A stretch of 64,000 nucleotides of DNA from Cinnamomum chago (lineage: Eukaryota > Streptophyta > Magnoliopsida > Laurales > Lauraceae), in assembly GCA_038049695.1 (NCBI GenBank), contig CP142453.1:129591001-129655000 (forward strand), in the 5' to 3' direction. A program made the translations under genes and the position numbers. The notes beneath the pieces were generated by a model. The model had not been told where the DNA came from. It saw only the letters and a program-made list of their open reading frames with translations, and searched no databases. This document shows, one piece after another, positions 50,641 through 62,433 of this stretch; the first letter of the stretch is position 1; the number at the start of each line of letters is the position of its first letter.

Positions 50641-52440
50641 ATTCGGCGAAAAGTCCCTGAACATTTCACTTTATTGCCTTAGGTCCACAATCTTTTTTTA
50701 TAGTGTGAAAGGTCATTTTTCCAAATTTGAAAACATAAAGTGTCTAATTTACCCTTTTTTCAAATCATATCCCATGATTAGTGGGATAAGCCATTAATAA
50801 TGGTCAACTACCATTAAATTAGTCACGATTAATAAAATTCCACTAATGAGATTTTCAAATAAAGTTCAAAAAATAGGAAACAAATTTCAAATAAATTTCT
50901 AAAACTGAAATAAATTTCAAACACGCAAATAAATTTCAAAAGATCCAAATAAATTTCAAAAGATGAAAATAAATTTTAAAAAAATGTAAATAAATTTCAA
51001 AAGACGAAAATAAATTTCAAAAGATGTAAATAAAATTAAAAAAAAACAAAATTAAACTCTAAAACAATAAAAACTAATTTAAAAAAATACAAATAAATTT
51101 GAAATAACGCAAATAAATTTTAAAAAATGCTATAATATCAAAAGAATATAGAGAAATTTAAAAAGACGCAAATAAATTTCAAAAAATCTAAAATTTTTCA
51201 AAAGATGAAAACCAATTTAAAAAGACGCAAATAATTTTCAAAAGATGAAAATCAATTTTAAAAGATCTAAATAAATTTCAAAAAAGTGTAAATAAATTTA
51301 GAAAAACGTAAATACATTTGCCACAAACTCGGATAAATTTGTCAAAACTAGGATAAATTTGTCCAATAACTCAGATAAATTAGCCAAAACTCAGATAGAT
51401 TTGTCCAGAGCGTAAAGAAATTTATTTCAGAACTCAGATAAATTTACAAAAAACTCAGATAAATTTCCAAAATGAAGATAAACTTGTTAGAAACTCAGAT
51501 AAATTTTCCAAAAACTCATATAAATTTGTTAAAACTCAGATAAACTTGAAAAAAACTTAGATAAATTTTACAAACACTCAGATAAATTTCATTAAAACTC
51601 ATATAGATTTGTCAAAAGGCTCATATAAATTTTTCACGAGTTAGGTCAACCTGGGCTTGACCCAAACTGGACTGGCTGGCTACTGGGCTTTTTCTGCAAA
51701 CGGGTCGGGCTTGATCCGACCTGACCTGCGCTGGAATCGACCCATCAGGGTCTTCTTCCTCCTCTGTTTCTCTGCAACAGGAACCGGAATCGTTCCTCTT
51801 CCGGTCTTCTTCTCCTTCGACGGTAACAGCGCAACATCGCTTCAGGGAATAACACGACCTGCTGTAATCGACGACATGGACTGCAAAAGATGGTAAGGAA
51901 GATGGGGTTGCAGGAAATGAAATATAAATGAAGAAGAAGACAGAAGAGACGTGAGATGGTAGTAGGAAATGAAATGAAACCTCTGTGATGCTTTAACATA
52001 TGAGAGAGGTAGAGAGAGAACGTGAAGTGACATGAACAACATCAACAGCAGCCATCGTACGAGAAAGCACTGATCCACTTCTTAGAAAACACGACACGTG
52101 GCATAATCAATGGGATGTTCATGGTCCACCTTCGTATGAGAGTAAATATTGACGGTGGGATCGAGGCCTTTGGGCCTGCGGGATATGTCGCAGAGATCAG
52201 ATCTGTGATTTTGAAATTTACCTAGAAATGAGGAGAGGAAATAGAAGATTTGTAATTTTGAAATTTCAAAATTTTATGCCTAAAATGGTTGAAAGGGTAA
52301 ATCAGTCATGAGAATTGTATCTAGGGACCTCTGGCTGCAAACAGTCTAGCTGCTTGGACCAGAGCCCTTAAAAAGAATTCGTCTGGACTAGAGGCTGGAA
52401 ACATTCAATTCTAGGGACCTTTGGCTAATTATCTCTTAGA
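50640..52440. mobile_element. Possible non-autonomous element containing a large AT-rich minisatellite
   Basis: The left edge 'ggcgaaaagtccctgaa' (near 50646) and the reverse complement of the right edge, 'gccaaaggtccctagaa' (near 52432), resemble each other, as terminal repeats would. No target duplication was found. Inside, 50858-51310 is a degenerate tandem of 'aaataaatttcaaaagatg' (about 17-20 bp). 51320-51640 is a related tandem of 'aactcagataaatttgtca' (about 20-22 bp). The part at 51640-52080 is GC-richer with promoter-like C/T tracts but no identifiable gene. Confidence 0.4.
50858..51640. repeat. AT-rich minisatellite, two unit types
   Basis: More than 35 degenerate units share the word 'ataaattt'. 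The spacer switches near 51310 from 'caaaagatgaa' to 'gtcaaaactcag'. It is non-coding, with stop codons in all frames. Such arrays can be matrix-attachment-like or easily unwound DNA; that is inference only. Confidence 0.9.
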
Positions 52441-52940
52441 AATCATTGATTGGGTTTTGATTCGTTGCAGAATCTTCACTAAAAAAAATATTATGAGATT
52501 TCTGAAACATGGGCAATATTGGTATAGTGGCTCCACTTTTCTCTTGTAAGAGGGCCTGTATGGCGAGTCTGATCTAATTGAATTAGAGTGGATTCAATTT
52601 AAACCTCTTTGAAATAAAGGTGTATTAATTAGACTCCTTTAGAAATAGACTAAATTGATAGGCCGCCATCATTTAAAAATGAGAATTTATCATATTGTAA
52701 AAATCACACAGAGGAAATTGTCAAAATAAATAAAAGCAGGCAAGCTTGTCATAAAATTAGTAGGCAAACTTATCATAATGCAAAATTATAGGGGTAAATA
52801 TGTAAAAAGATGTTTGATTGCTCTACACCTTCATGTTTGTAAGAAATAGTTTTCTTTTTATGATTTTGTGAGAAAGAAGCATAATGTCTTAAAATTAATT
52901 GAATAAGACGTTCAAACTTTTACAATAATAATAATAATAA
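52441..52940. other. Flank of the MULE insertion
   Basis: AT-rich and non-coding. It ends in an (ATA)n run at 52923-52942 immediately beside the MULE target duplication. Confidence 0.6.
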
Positions 52941-52949
52941 TAAAAACAA
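52941..52949. repeat. Left 9-bp target-site duplication of the MULE
   Basis: 'taaaaacaa' directly abuts the left terminal repeat and is repeated exactly at 63458-63466. Nine base pairs is the normal Mutator duplication length. Confidence 0.97.
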
Positions 52950-53086
52950 GAGGAATTTACCAAATAAATCCCTGTAGGTCCCTATACCACTCATGGGGTC
53001 CCAAAAAAATAGTATTATTGGATTAGGTCCTCAAGGGCTGTATTTGTATTTTTTTTTGTATTTTGGCTCTATGGCCGATATCGGCC
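52950..53086 (+). repeat. Left terminal inverted repeat of the MULE
   Basis: It begins 'gaggaatttacc' and ends with the 14-bp palindrome ggccgatatcggcc. It pairs with 63321-63457, with about eight mismatches over 137 bp. A second palindrome copy follows just inside at 53117-53130 and an imperfect one at 53503-53516. It presumably contains the promoter of the PMD-Ulp1 gene and a transposase-binding site. Confidence 0.95.
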
Positions 53087-53267
53087 ATTGTATTTTTTTT
53101 TGTAACTTGGCTATATGGCCGATATCGGCCATTGACAGTTACCCCACTCACGCGCGCTGTGGCCCCTTTTTCTTTTCGTTCGACCCGCACTCCCCCATTC
53201 CCTTTCGTTTCTCTCTGTCAACAGTCTCCCCCCTTTCCAGTGGTCCCAAGCAGGTGGTCCCAAGCAC

Positions 53268-53279
53268 TTTGGCGCCAAA
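53268..53279. promoter_or_regulatory. E2F-like palindromic site in the 5' leader
   Basis: 'tttggcgccaaa' is a perfect palindrome matching the E2F consensus TTTSGCGC on both strands. It lies 17 bp before the proposed ATG of the PMD-Ulp1 gene. Function is inferred from the match only. Confidence 0.4.
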
Positions 53280-53296
53280 TTTTCGAAGGTGGCTGG

Positions 53297-56200
53297 CATG
53301 GAGGTACGTTTCTTCCTCATTTCAACCATTTTTCTTTGTGCCTTGGATTTTGAATGAAGACGTGTTGTGCTAGGGTTTGGTTTGATGGCTGTTATTCTCT
53401 ACTTCTTCTCCTCATCTTCCCATCTTCTTCTCATCTTCATTACCCATTGTGCAGACGTGATTTCTAGATTTCCAACTTTCAATTTGACATATTGAATTGT
53501 ATATGGCCGATATCGGCTATATTTTATAAATCTCCCCCAACTACTGCAGTTTATGAATAGCTTCTTCCCTGTTGATGCGCGTGACCTGTAGGATAATAGA
53601 GTTGTCATGGAATCTATTGTGACGCACAAATCGATTATTAAAGACCATTTCTGAGTTCCAGAAAGATATAGGCATCAAGTAAAATGATTAAAAGCTTACA
53701 ATTATGAACAAATATGAAGTAAGAGTCACAATCAGTTTGAATGCTTTAAGCACTATAATTGTTATTGTTCCATTAGGTCTGGAGCAGTGTAACATACCTT
53801 CTAAAGGATGTTCTCATTGGTGATGTTACATTGGTGATTATACCATTAGGTCTGGAGCAGGAATGATAACATCCTCTGGTGATGTTTACCTCTGGTAAGT
53901 GAACTTCTAAAGGATGTCCTCATTCCTGGTGTCAGCCGTGACGGTTGTTATGCTAGTAAGCTTAGTATTGAATAATATCATGAGTAATTCATTCTACTGA
54001 TTGATACACAACAAAAAATCATGATGTTAACTGGCATATTTGTTCTCCTAAAAGGGTGTGTTGTTTCCAATTAAAACCTTCCATGATTGGAAAGTTTGCT
54101 TGTTCTGAATTGGAATCCCCAAAAGAGCGAGGAAAAAAAAAAGTACGAAGTATGAAATATAGAGAGGAGCATGTGGGGGGTGGGGGAAGAAAACAAAATT
54201 CAGGAGGCCATGTGCATTAGGAGGGGGGGGGTGTGGAAAGAGAAATCTGAGGAAAAATGGGATTCGTTTTTCCTTGGTATTTTATTTATAGTGGTTCGGT
54301 TTTTGAAAGCCTCCGTCAAAATTTGTAAGACTCATCAGTCATCTCCCTCTCTCTTTCTCTCTCTTCCTGGCTTGTAAATAGAAGACAAAGCGACGTATGA
54401 GCTTTTTTTAAATGATAATTGGTCGCGGAAACTACTGTATTCCACAGGTTTATGTGATACAATTTTTGTGACTGTCTTCCACTTTTGTTTGGTTGTTTAT
54501 TTTAGTGTTCTTTTACTTATTCTGTCTTAGTATAAGGATTTATGACTTCATCAATGTACATGATCAGTGTCCTATTTAGAGTCTCACATGGTAGAGGGTG
54601 GAATCTTGAATAGAGTTTGATATTCTTTTGTAGGAAGGTGAAGGACAAGCCCCCAAATCTCCGAATGTTCTACTATACAACCAATGCCTTCATGTGTCAG
54701 AGGGAATTCGACAAGGAGAGGTATATTGTATCACACGAAATCAATTACACTTTTCAAAGTATCGATGCAAATTGTTATTTGATATATTCGTTTTGTACTT
54801 GCTAACCACATTTTGTAATTGTTACGTTGCTAGGATTTTGGGAGGCTAAGATGCATACCAACCAATCCGGACCGAAACATATGGCAGCTAACAAAACAAC
54901 AGAAGGCATACGTGAGGCAGACGGGCCTCCATTACTTAGCTGAAATCGATCGCATGGTCATTGATCACGCGCTAATAACCGGTCTAGTCGAAAGGTGGCG
55001 CCCGGAGACAAATACTTTCCACTTTCCATCGGGTGAAGCAACTGTCACCCTTGAAGATGTTGCATACATCTACGGCCTACCCGTAGATGGCCCACCTGTG
55101 GCTGGACGAACTTTCCCGGGGAAGTTCGTCGCATCGGTGTGCGAGGAGGTTCTTGGCATCCGACCGGATAAGCGTGACTACCATGGTATAACAGTGAAGT
55201 TCAAGTGGCTTGAAGACAATTTTGCAGCCGCCGAACTTGAGAAAAAAAAGAAACATAAAAAATACAAGGATTACGAGATCCGGGCAACGCGAGCCTATCT
55301 CTTCTTTCTAGTGTCCGGTCAGATCGTTTCGCAGACTACTGGTGCCCGTGGACCGGCCTACATACTAGAGCTGTTCAAAGAATTTAAACCGTATGCATGG
55401 GCACCGGCTTGTCTCGCGAATCTATATAGGATGTTGACCAATGCCTCTCGATGGGGTCCGGAGAAGTTAGTTGCTGTGGAAGAGGGGAAAGATAAGCAAG
55501 GTGAGCTTGAAGGGCACCTGTGCAGGACGCCAACCGGGCCTCTACAGCTATTACAGGTCTTCTTTCTCATAGTGACTGTTAGTTTGAATTTTTTATTTAA
55601 TTCGAACTAACTCTTTATTGTGATGTAATCTGGTGCAGATATGGGCTTATACAAGGATGTCAATCGGAAGGTGTCCTAAGCCAAAAGAATCGTGGCAGGG
55701 GGACATACAATTCCCACTGTGCAAGACATGGATGAACAGGTTGCCTGAAAATCCACCACTCACCTCAGTCAAGGAGGTGAGAGGACAGTTAAACAATTTG
55801 AAAGTTGACGAGGTAAAACAAGAAATTGACTAGCTCCTTAGTTCGGTGTTCGATTATATGCATTCTATTTTGCTGAGATACTGGACTAACTGTTTTGTTG
55901 CTGATGTGTATTGCAGTTCATATGGCAACCATATGAAGGGTTTAGATCAAAGTTTTTTTCAAAAGTATCTAAAGTGGATCGCACTCTCCTACATTCGTCC
56001 ACTGTTTTGATATGGTATTGGATTGTCGAGCGCCACAACACTTGGCGTGTTATGAAACAATTCGGGCTCAAACAAATAGTCCCACCGCCTTTTACAATGC
56101 CGATCTTAAGACGAGAAAGGACATTCAGGTCTGTTGTCGATTATGCGGCAACGATGGATAAGGATGTCGTGTCGACGTGGGGAGCAAGAGCCACTCTTGG

Positions 56201-58025
56201 ACTTCAAGGTGAGGCTTGTGCTGCAGCTGCGCAGTCCGAAGAGTACATGGAATGGTATACGAAGAATACGTTGATGTTTATTGGTAGAGGAGAGGCAACG
56301 GAGCAGCCTGCGTCCGATGTCCCCACAGCTGAGGTGCTTGCAGAGGAGACCCGCACTGAGGATGAGCCCACCATCCCACAGAAGCATGTATATCAAATGC
56401 ACCCTATAATGGACTGTTACACTAGTTCCTTGATTTCTTTGTTCAAACTGTCGCTAATTCAATTACTTCTTTGATCAACAGGCTCAAGAAATGGTCGCAC
56501 GCATCGAACGGAGCCTCGAACGTTCTGCACGCAGGAAAACGCCAATCGACAAGCTATCCATGTCAATTTCGAAAAAGCTAGCTAAGTTTAAGTCGGGTTT
56601 TGGGACGAATTGGAAGAACTTCTCATTCGATGGATGCAGCAGCTCGGCGTCTGATAATGATGCCACGGAGAAGAAAATGTTGATCACATTTAAGCATACG
56701 AAGAGGCCTGCGCAAAAAAGCCCGGCTAAAAAGACTAAATCTGCTAAAAGAAAATCCACGGTCGAGGAACCGAACCTCGTGAGCATAAATGCAGAGGGAT
56801 CAGGTAGCAGCAGGGAACAACCCATGACTGAGCCAGCACTCCAGGACATTGTTCAGACCCCACCAGTCAGCAGGACTTTGTTCGCATCCCCATTAACGGT
56901 CTCCAGTGAATCTGCTATGGTGGTTGCAGCGCCATTGGCCACCCTTGAGTCATTGGTATGGAGGATGAAACGGTTGCCCCGAATGCGCAAGATACCGTTG
57001 AAGTTTGAAGACTACACGCATGATATTGTTCGGAGCGACTATGTGCTGTCTGAACCCGACAAATTCTTCCTCAAAGGTTTTCTAGAATACTACGATGACA
57101 GGTATGTTGGTTTAGTGTTGATCATGTTAATTTGTTTGATTGAAGTGCTTACGTGTGTTTGGACATATTCACTGTTACAGGAAAGATGAGCTTGGTGATG
57201 TTTGCACATTGATAAAGGCAGATGATTTGAAGAGTGTCCTTGATGAGGGAACTTGGATGGACACTAACATCATTTATTATTACTTTGAGATATTGAGAAT
57301 TGGGTGTGATTCATGCTTCATTGCCGACCCGAGTGTCTGTGTAAGTACAACCTAAACAGTGGTTGGGTAAATCCTTTATTATATGTATATTGGAACATTG
57401 TACCCACATTGATCAATTCAATGTATGCAGAGTTGGTGGCGCGATAGTGGTGACACAGCCGTCGAGGCAGTTTTTGGGAAGTACGGGCACCGGGTTTTGG
57501 ACGCGAGGGAAGCGCGAACGCTGATATTCATTGTCTATCAGAGGTCACATTTCACATTATTGGTCGGACTGGTTGATGAGAAGAGATGGGAGTTTTACAA
57601 TAGCATGGAGGGCGATCGCCGATCATTTAAACATGCGCAGAAGTTTGTAAGTTTTTCTTCCTTCATGCCAAGAGTCAGTTTATCTCGAACGCGTATTTCA
57701 AATTCTTCTGTCCATTGCTGACATTTAGACCCGATGTTTTATGTAGTTGGGATGGTTGGCCGAATGGTATAGCCATTTTGGGTGGAGCGACCCATTTCTA
57801 TGGCCACTAGTTGAAAAGACGGACATCCCTCGACAGAACAATACGAGTGATTGTGGAGTATTTGCAATGGCCTTTGCCACTCACTGTGTCCACCGGCTTC
57901 CCATCGCCTTTACGCAATCAGACATGCGTTACTTTCGAAGCAAAATAGTCGTGGAAATCTTCAAGCGGAGTTGGCAATTGAACGCTAATAGACTGGGCTT
58001 GACCCACTTGGCATCAATCCCATGA
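53297..58025 (+). CDS. Plant mobile domain-Ulp1 (C48) protease fusion carried by the MULE
   Basis: Exons: 53297-53302, 54634-54720, 54834-55556, 55639-55812, 55917-56387, 56482-57101, 57181-57340, 57431-57646, 57747-58025, all GT-AG and in frame, 911 aa. The first exon codes only Met-Glu before a strong GAG|gtacgt donor and is the least certain. Residues about 5-420 form an aminotransferase-like plant mobile domain (LLYNQCLHVSEGI, RQTGLHYLAEIDR, LVERWRPETNTFHFPSGEAT, EDVAYIYGLPVDG, QIWAYTRM, VERHNTWRVMKQFG). A Lys-rich linker follows, with an NLS-like patch at about 558-578. The C-terminus is a Ulp1-type cysteine peptidase: His787 (RSHFTLLVG), Asn804 (WEFYNSM), Gln849 and Cys855 (RQNNTSDCGVF). 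The usual catalytic Asp is Asn here. The family cleaves SUMO or ubiquitin-like proteins; the true substrate is unknown. It could protect the element from SUMO- or PMD-dependent silencing (inference). It converges on the transposase gene. Confidence 0.88.
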
Positions 58026-58309
58026 AGAATACGATCAGCCGGGAACTTTGAAAGTGGATTAGCCTGCATGTGATCAAATGTCAATCACTTCATAACTCAG
58101 ATTGTATAGAAAGATTGGTGGTTGTGGTGTTCATGATGATTTGTATAGAATTTGACATTCAAATTGTTCTAAATGGGTTGTATAGAATTTTCATTTGTAT
58201 AGAATTTCATGGTTGTCTGTGTTTCATGGTTGTTTGTGTTTCTTGATGTTTCTTGATGTTCAAGATTTGTACACCTCTGTGTTTCTTGATGTTTCTTCCA
58301 AACTCAGCT

Positions 58310-59345
58310 TCCCTTAACTGAGGCAAAACAGGACCTGCAGAAAATGGCCGATATCGGTCATAATATCGACCGATATCGGCCAAAATAGCAGTCTCAGGCA
58401 CCCTTAACTGGGAGTATGAAAAAACAGGACTGCAGAAAATGGCCGATATCGGTCATAATATCGACCGATATCGGCCAAAATAGCAGTCTCAGGCACCCTT
58501 AACTGAGAGTATGAAAAAACAGGACCTGCAGAAAATGGCCGATATCGGTCATAATATCGACCGATATCGGCCAAAATAGCAGTCTCAGGCACCCTTAACT
58601 GGGAGTATGAAAAAACAGGACTGCAGAAAATGGCCGATATCGGTCATAATATCGACCGATATCAGCCAAAATAGCAGTCTCAGGCACCCTTAACTGAGAG
58701 TATGAAAAAACAGGACTGCAGAAAATGGCCGATATCGGTCAACATTACGACCGATATCGGCCAAAATATCAGTCTCAGGCACCCTTAACTGAGAGTATGA
58801 AAAACAGGACCTGCAGAAAATGGCCGATATCGGTCATGTATTGACCGATATCGGCCATTCTGTACATGTACTGTTTTTTCATACTCTCAGTTAAGGGTGT
58901 CTGAGACTGCTATTTTGGCCGATATCGGTCGATATTATGACCGATATCGGCCGTTCTCTGCAGGTTCTGTTTTTTCATAGTCTCAGTTAAGGGTGCCTGA
59001 GACTGATATTTTGGCCGATATCGGTCATAATATCGACCGATATCGGCCATTTTCTGCAGTCCTGTTTTTTCATACTCCCAGCGGCCATTTTCTGCAGTCC
59101 TATTTTTTCATACTCCCAGTTAAGGGTGCCTGAGACTGCTATTTTGGCCGATATCGGTCATAATATCGACCGATATCGGCCATTTTCTGCAGTCCTGTTT
59201 TTTCATACTCCCAGTTAAGGGTGCCTGAGACTGCTATTTTGGCCGATATCGGTCGATATTATGACCGATATCGGCCATAATTTCATACTCATGCTCATTT
59301 AACTGAGAGTATAAAAAACAGGTCATGTATATTAGAATGGCCGAT
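58310..59345. repeat. Inverted array of ten ~95-bp palindromic units inside the MULE
   Basis: Each unit holds a 36-bp module: ggccgatatcggtc, an ~8-bp spacer, then its exact complement gaccgatatcggcc. Each arm is itself palindromic around ccgatatcgg. Modules start at 58346, 58441, 58537, 58632, 58727, 58822 (first orientation) and at 58917, 59013, 59146, 59241 (second orientation). Orientation is shown by the flanking text. The first six carry 'aaaatagcagtctcaggcac' and 'cccttaactgagagtatgaa'. The last four carry the reverse complements. The array therefore folds back on itself around 58860-58880. A truncated module lies near 59339. It sits between the 3' ends of the two convergent genes, starting about 285 bp after one stop codon and ending about 535 bp from the other. 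Short open frames inside are by-products of the repeat. Confidence 0.95.
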
Positions 59346-59881
59346 ATCCTTGCTCTCCCTCAATGCATACTTGGTTTCCATAGAAAGATTGGAATTTTTT
59401 TTTTTTGTGTTAAAACTGTAGTTGTTACCTGAAAGATTTATGTAGGTGAGATTTGTGCTGAGGTAATTATCTTCCTGAGATCCAAGATGTCCATTCATTA
59501 TGTTCAATCGAAGAGGTTCAACAAGCAGATACAGATTCGATGTTCACATAAAGCGTGCACAATTAAAAAAGGATCACATATCATTTATGAAATACAGTAA
59601 TACAGGACTCCCAAAATACACAATTACAGTCCACATTTGCATATATCTAGGCATCATCAATGGAAGTGTATGCATCATCAAAGTACTCGCCACGCAGCTG
59701 CAGCACCTGTTGTTACAGGAACTGGGAGTGTCGTGGTATGTGTACTGTGATGAAATAAAAACTCCCTTGATTAATACATCCTACGGACAGCTATCTGTAT
59801 ACATCATTAAGGGTCTTCTTAAAAAAACTGCAACCAGAATACATGCCAAAATGAATATACATTCGATGCTGTTCTAATTCG

Positions 59882-62433
59882 TCAACTGAGCACGGGAGGA
59901 TTGCGACAACTTCCACGGTTGTGGCCTCTCCCCTTGCAATTTGAGCACGTTACTGCCCTTCGAACACGACCAATATCTTCAGTCCGAATCCTGTTCTTTT
60001 TCGGGCGTCCGGGCTGTTTACTGGACATTGGTGGAATAACTCTCAATTCGGCTGTGTGCTCCCATTGCTTGCTGTCACGGGTAGCATGAATCACTTCACT
60101 GTACGTTGTACGATACGTGCTCGCAAAATACCAATGCTCACAGAATTCGTATGGATCGTAGTTTCTCATTTTCATTGCAGCGATAGCATGGCAACACGGG
60201 ATACCCAATATCTCCCATTTCCGACATGTGCAGGATTTCCGTTCGAGATCAACAACATCAACATACTCCGCAGACTGCACCTGAAATTCTACGATGCCAG
60301 CCACACGAACAAGCAATCGGCGAGCTTCATCCATTTCTTGACTGAGAACTTTCTCCGCATACGGGGTAAGACGAGTTGTTATGCTTTCAGACTGAAGATG
60401 CCGCTTTTGATAGAAGTCCATTAACTTTCCTCGTATCTCCTCAACTTGTTTCGTAATGGGCAGGACTCGCGTGTCTTTTAGGAGACTATTAGTGCACTCG
60501 GCTGCATTGCTAGTTAGCATGTCGTACCGACGGCCTTCTATGTATGCATTTGCCCACCGTTGCCGCCCAATTGCATCAATATAATTGAAAGCCTCCTGGC
60601 TAACTGCACGGATATCTGTCATATAAGCCTCGTACTCGCATGGTCTGTATGACGTTGCTGCACGCCAAAATTTCATCACGATTGCCCCGTCACTGAAAGC
60701 AGCTTTGATGTTCTCAGCAATGTGACGGCAGCAGTAACAGTGCATTGCATGCGGTATGGTGTTCTTCAACGCTGGAATGAGACCCTTCTGCCGGTCTGAA
60801 ACAATAGTAAGGTTAGTTGGCTCTCCTAGAGATATGGACAAGTTCGCAAGGAACCACTCCCAGCTATCGCGCCGCTCGGCTTCGGCAAAGGCAAAGGCGA
60901 TGGGAAGTAGCTTATGGTTGGCATCATGCGTCACGGCAACAAGCAACACACCTGGATACTTGCCTCGGAGGTGTGAACCGTCTACAGCAATCACTGGTCT
61001 CAACGAAGACGTGTAAGATCTTATGCACGGTCCGAACGCCCAAAAAAATCTTCTGAAACGGTCATCCGAAGTGGTATCTATGTTTGTCACAGTGCCAGGG
61101 TTAGTCAACTCAAGTTCCTTACAATAACGGGGTAGCAGCTGGAAGGACTCTTCATATGATCCTCGTACAATACAAAGTGCCATCTCCTTTGCTATATAAG
61201 CCTTTCTGTAACTAATTATTGAACCAAACTCCATCTGATAGTCATTCATGATCTCCTTCGGTTTCAAATTCACATTCTGCCTGACCCGTTCCATGATGAA
61301 CTCTCTAATAAGCGCCGAGGTTGCCTGTTTATGTGCCATGCCCATCAGTGGCTTTGAGCATCGATGGTTAGGATTGTACGTCCTAACTTTAAATTGTGGT
61401 CCTGATTCGACAATCGAAGCATGAATACGCCATGGACAATCCTGATCTTTGCATCGTGCAGTCACTTTGGTCATGTTGGTCTTCAAATGTTTAAGAGTGA
61501 AGTTACCGTATATTGCAAACTTCGCCAACGTATTCCGGAACATCTGTCGATCGGGAAAAACACGGCCAATCCACATCTCTCGTGCGGAGTTGTTGCCAAA
61601 TTCCATTTCCATGTCATCAGGCTCCATTTTATCATCAAATTCAACTTTTGGAATTTCATTAGACCGTAGATCGGTATTGGTTTGATTGACTTCATCCCTG
61701 CAACATTCGGCCTTGAAGATTGGTTTTGAATGAAGCTGTCCATTAGAGGGATGTCGGTTAAGATGGATATCATCAGCACGCATCATCCCAAGGTCGATAT
61801 GACCATCTAACGCCTCATTGCATACATCATCATCATCCGGCACAGATGGATATTGCATGTCTGTGTCATCGCGGAGATCAGCGGTGGGTTGTTCTCGAGG
61901 ACTTGTTGATAACTTCACTTGTTCCCTCTTCAAACTGGCTGACGACCTCCTTGGCATTTTTGGACTCTTAAATCCTACTGCGGTCCTTCGTAACCTACAA
62001 TGAATCGGGGCATAAATAAGCAAGTGCTAACATAAATAATTAATTTCGCATTTAAAATTTAGTGAGACAATTAGTAGGCATACCTGTCCTCTCCCCCTAT
62101 ACTTTCATTGTTGTTCGGACTATTAGAGACGTACAAGTATATCCCATTCGTTTCATTTCTGGATGCTTTGAACATAAGACGAACATCATTATCATCGTCA
62201 ATGCTTGCCATTGAGAATGCCCGTCCGTTGTGATGAAGGTATTGCATGCTTAAATCCTGGATGGCTGTATCCCAATTGGATGATTCCATTGCTTCGTTAG
62301 CCAGGCATTGATAAGAGATGTCTGACGATAAATATTTCATTTTTTGTTTTCCTCCACTGTACACCGGACGGCTGATGTCGAATTGAAAGTCACCGTCATA
62401 GTGGAATATGAACAACACCTCTCTGTCTGACAT
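59882..62433 (-). CDS. MULE transposase (MURA/MudrA-like), two exons
   Basis: Catalyses cut-and-paste movement by binding the terminal repeats. Exon 1 is 62433-62084 and exon 2 is 61994-59882, joined by an 89-bp GT-AG intron, giving 820 aa with no interruptions. Exon 1 encodes a PB1-like N-terminal region (MSDREVLFIFHYDGDFQFD) as found in MuDR-type transposases. Then comes an acidic linker and the MuDR zinc-binding-like region (about 250-340: VFPDRQMFRNTLAKFAIYGN, ARCKDQDCPWRIHAS). The MULE catalytic core has Asp455 (IAVDGSHLRGKYPG), Asp517 (IVSDRQKG) and probably Glu616 (SNAAECTNSLL). A SWIM zinc finger follows (Cys705, Cys707, Cys717, His719; SCTCRKWEILGIPCCHA), and a C-terminal CCHC knuckle (CSNCKGRGHNRGSC, 800-813). 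All expected parts are present, so it looks functional. Its promoter would lie toward the right terminal repeat. Confidence 0.96.

Noticed and set aside
54617-54805. Alternative frame 'VKDKPPNLRMFYYTTNAF' for exon 2 of the PMD-Ulp1 gene
   Set aside because: It does not join in frame to the next exon; the frame reading EGEGQAPKSPNVLLYN does, and it fits PMD proteins.
58207-58592. Minus-strand open frames reading 'MPETAILADIGRYYDRYRPF' repeatedly
   Set aside because: They are translations of the palindromic array units and have no independent start, domain or context.
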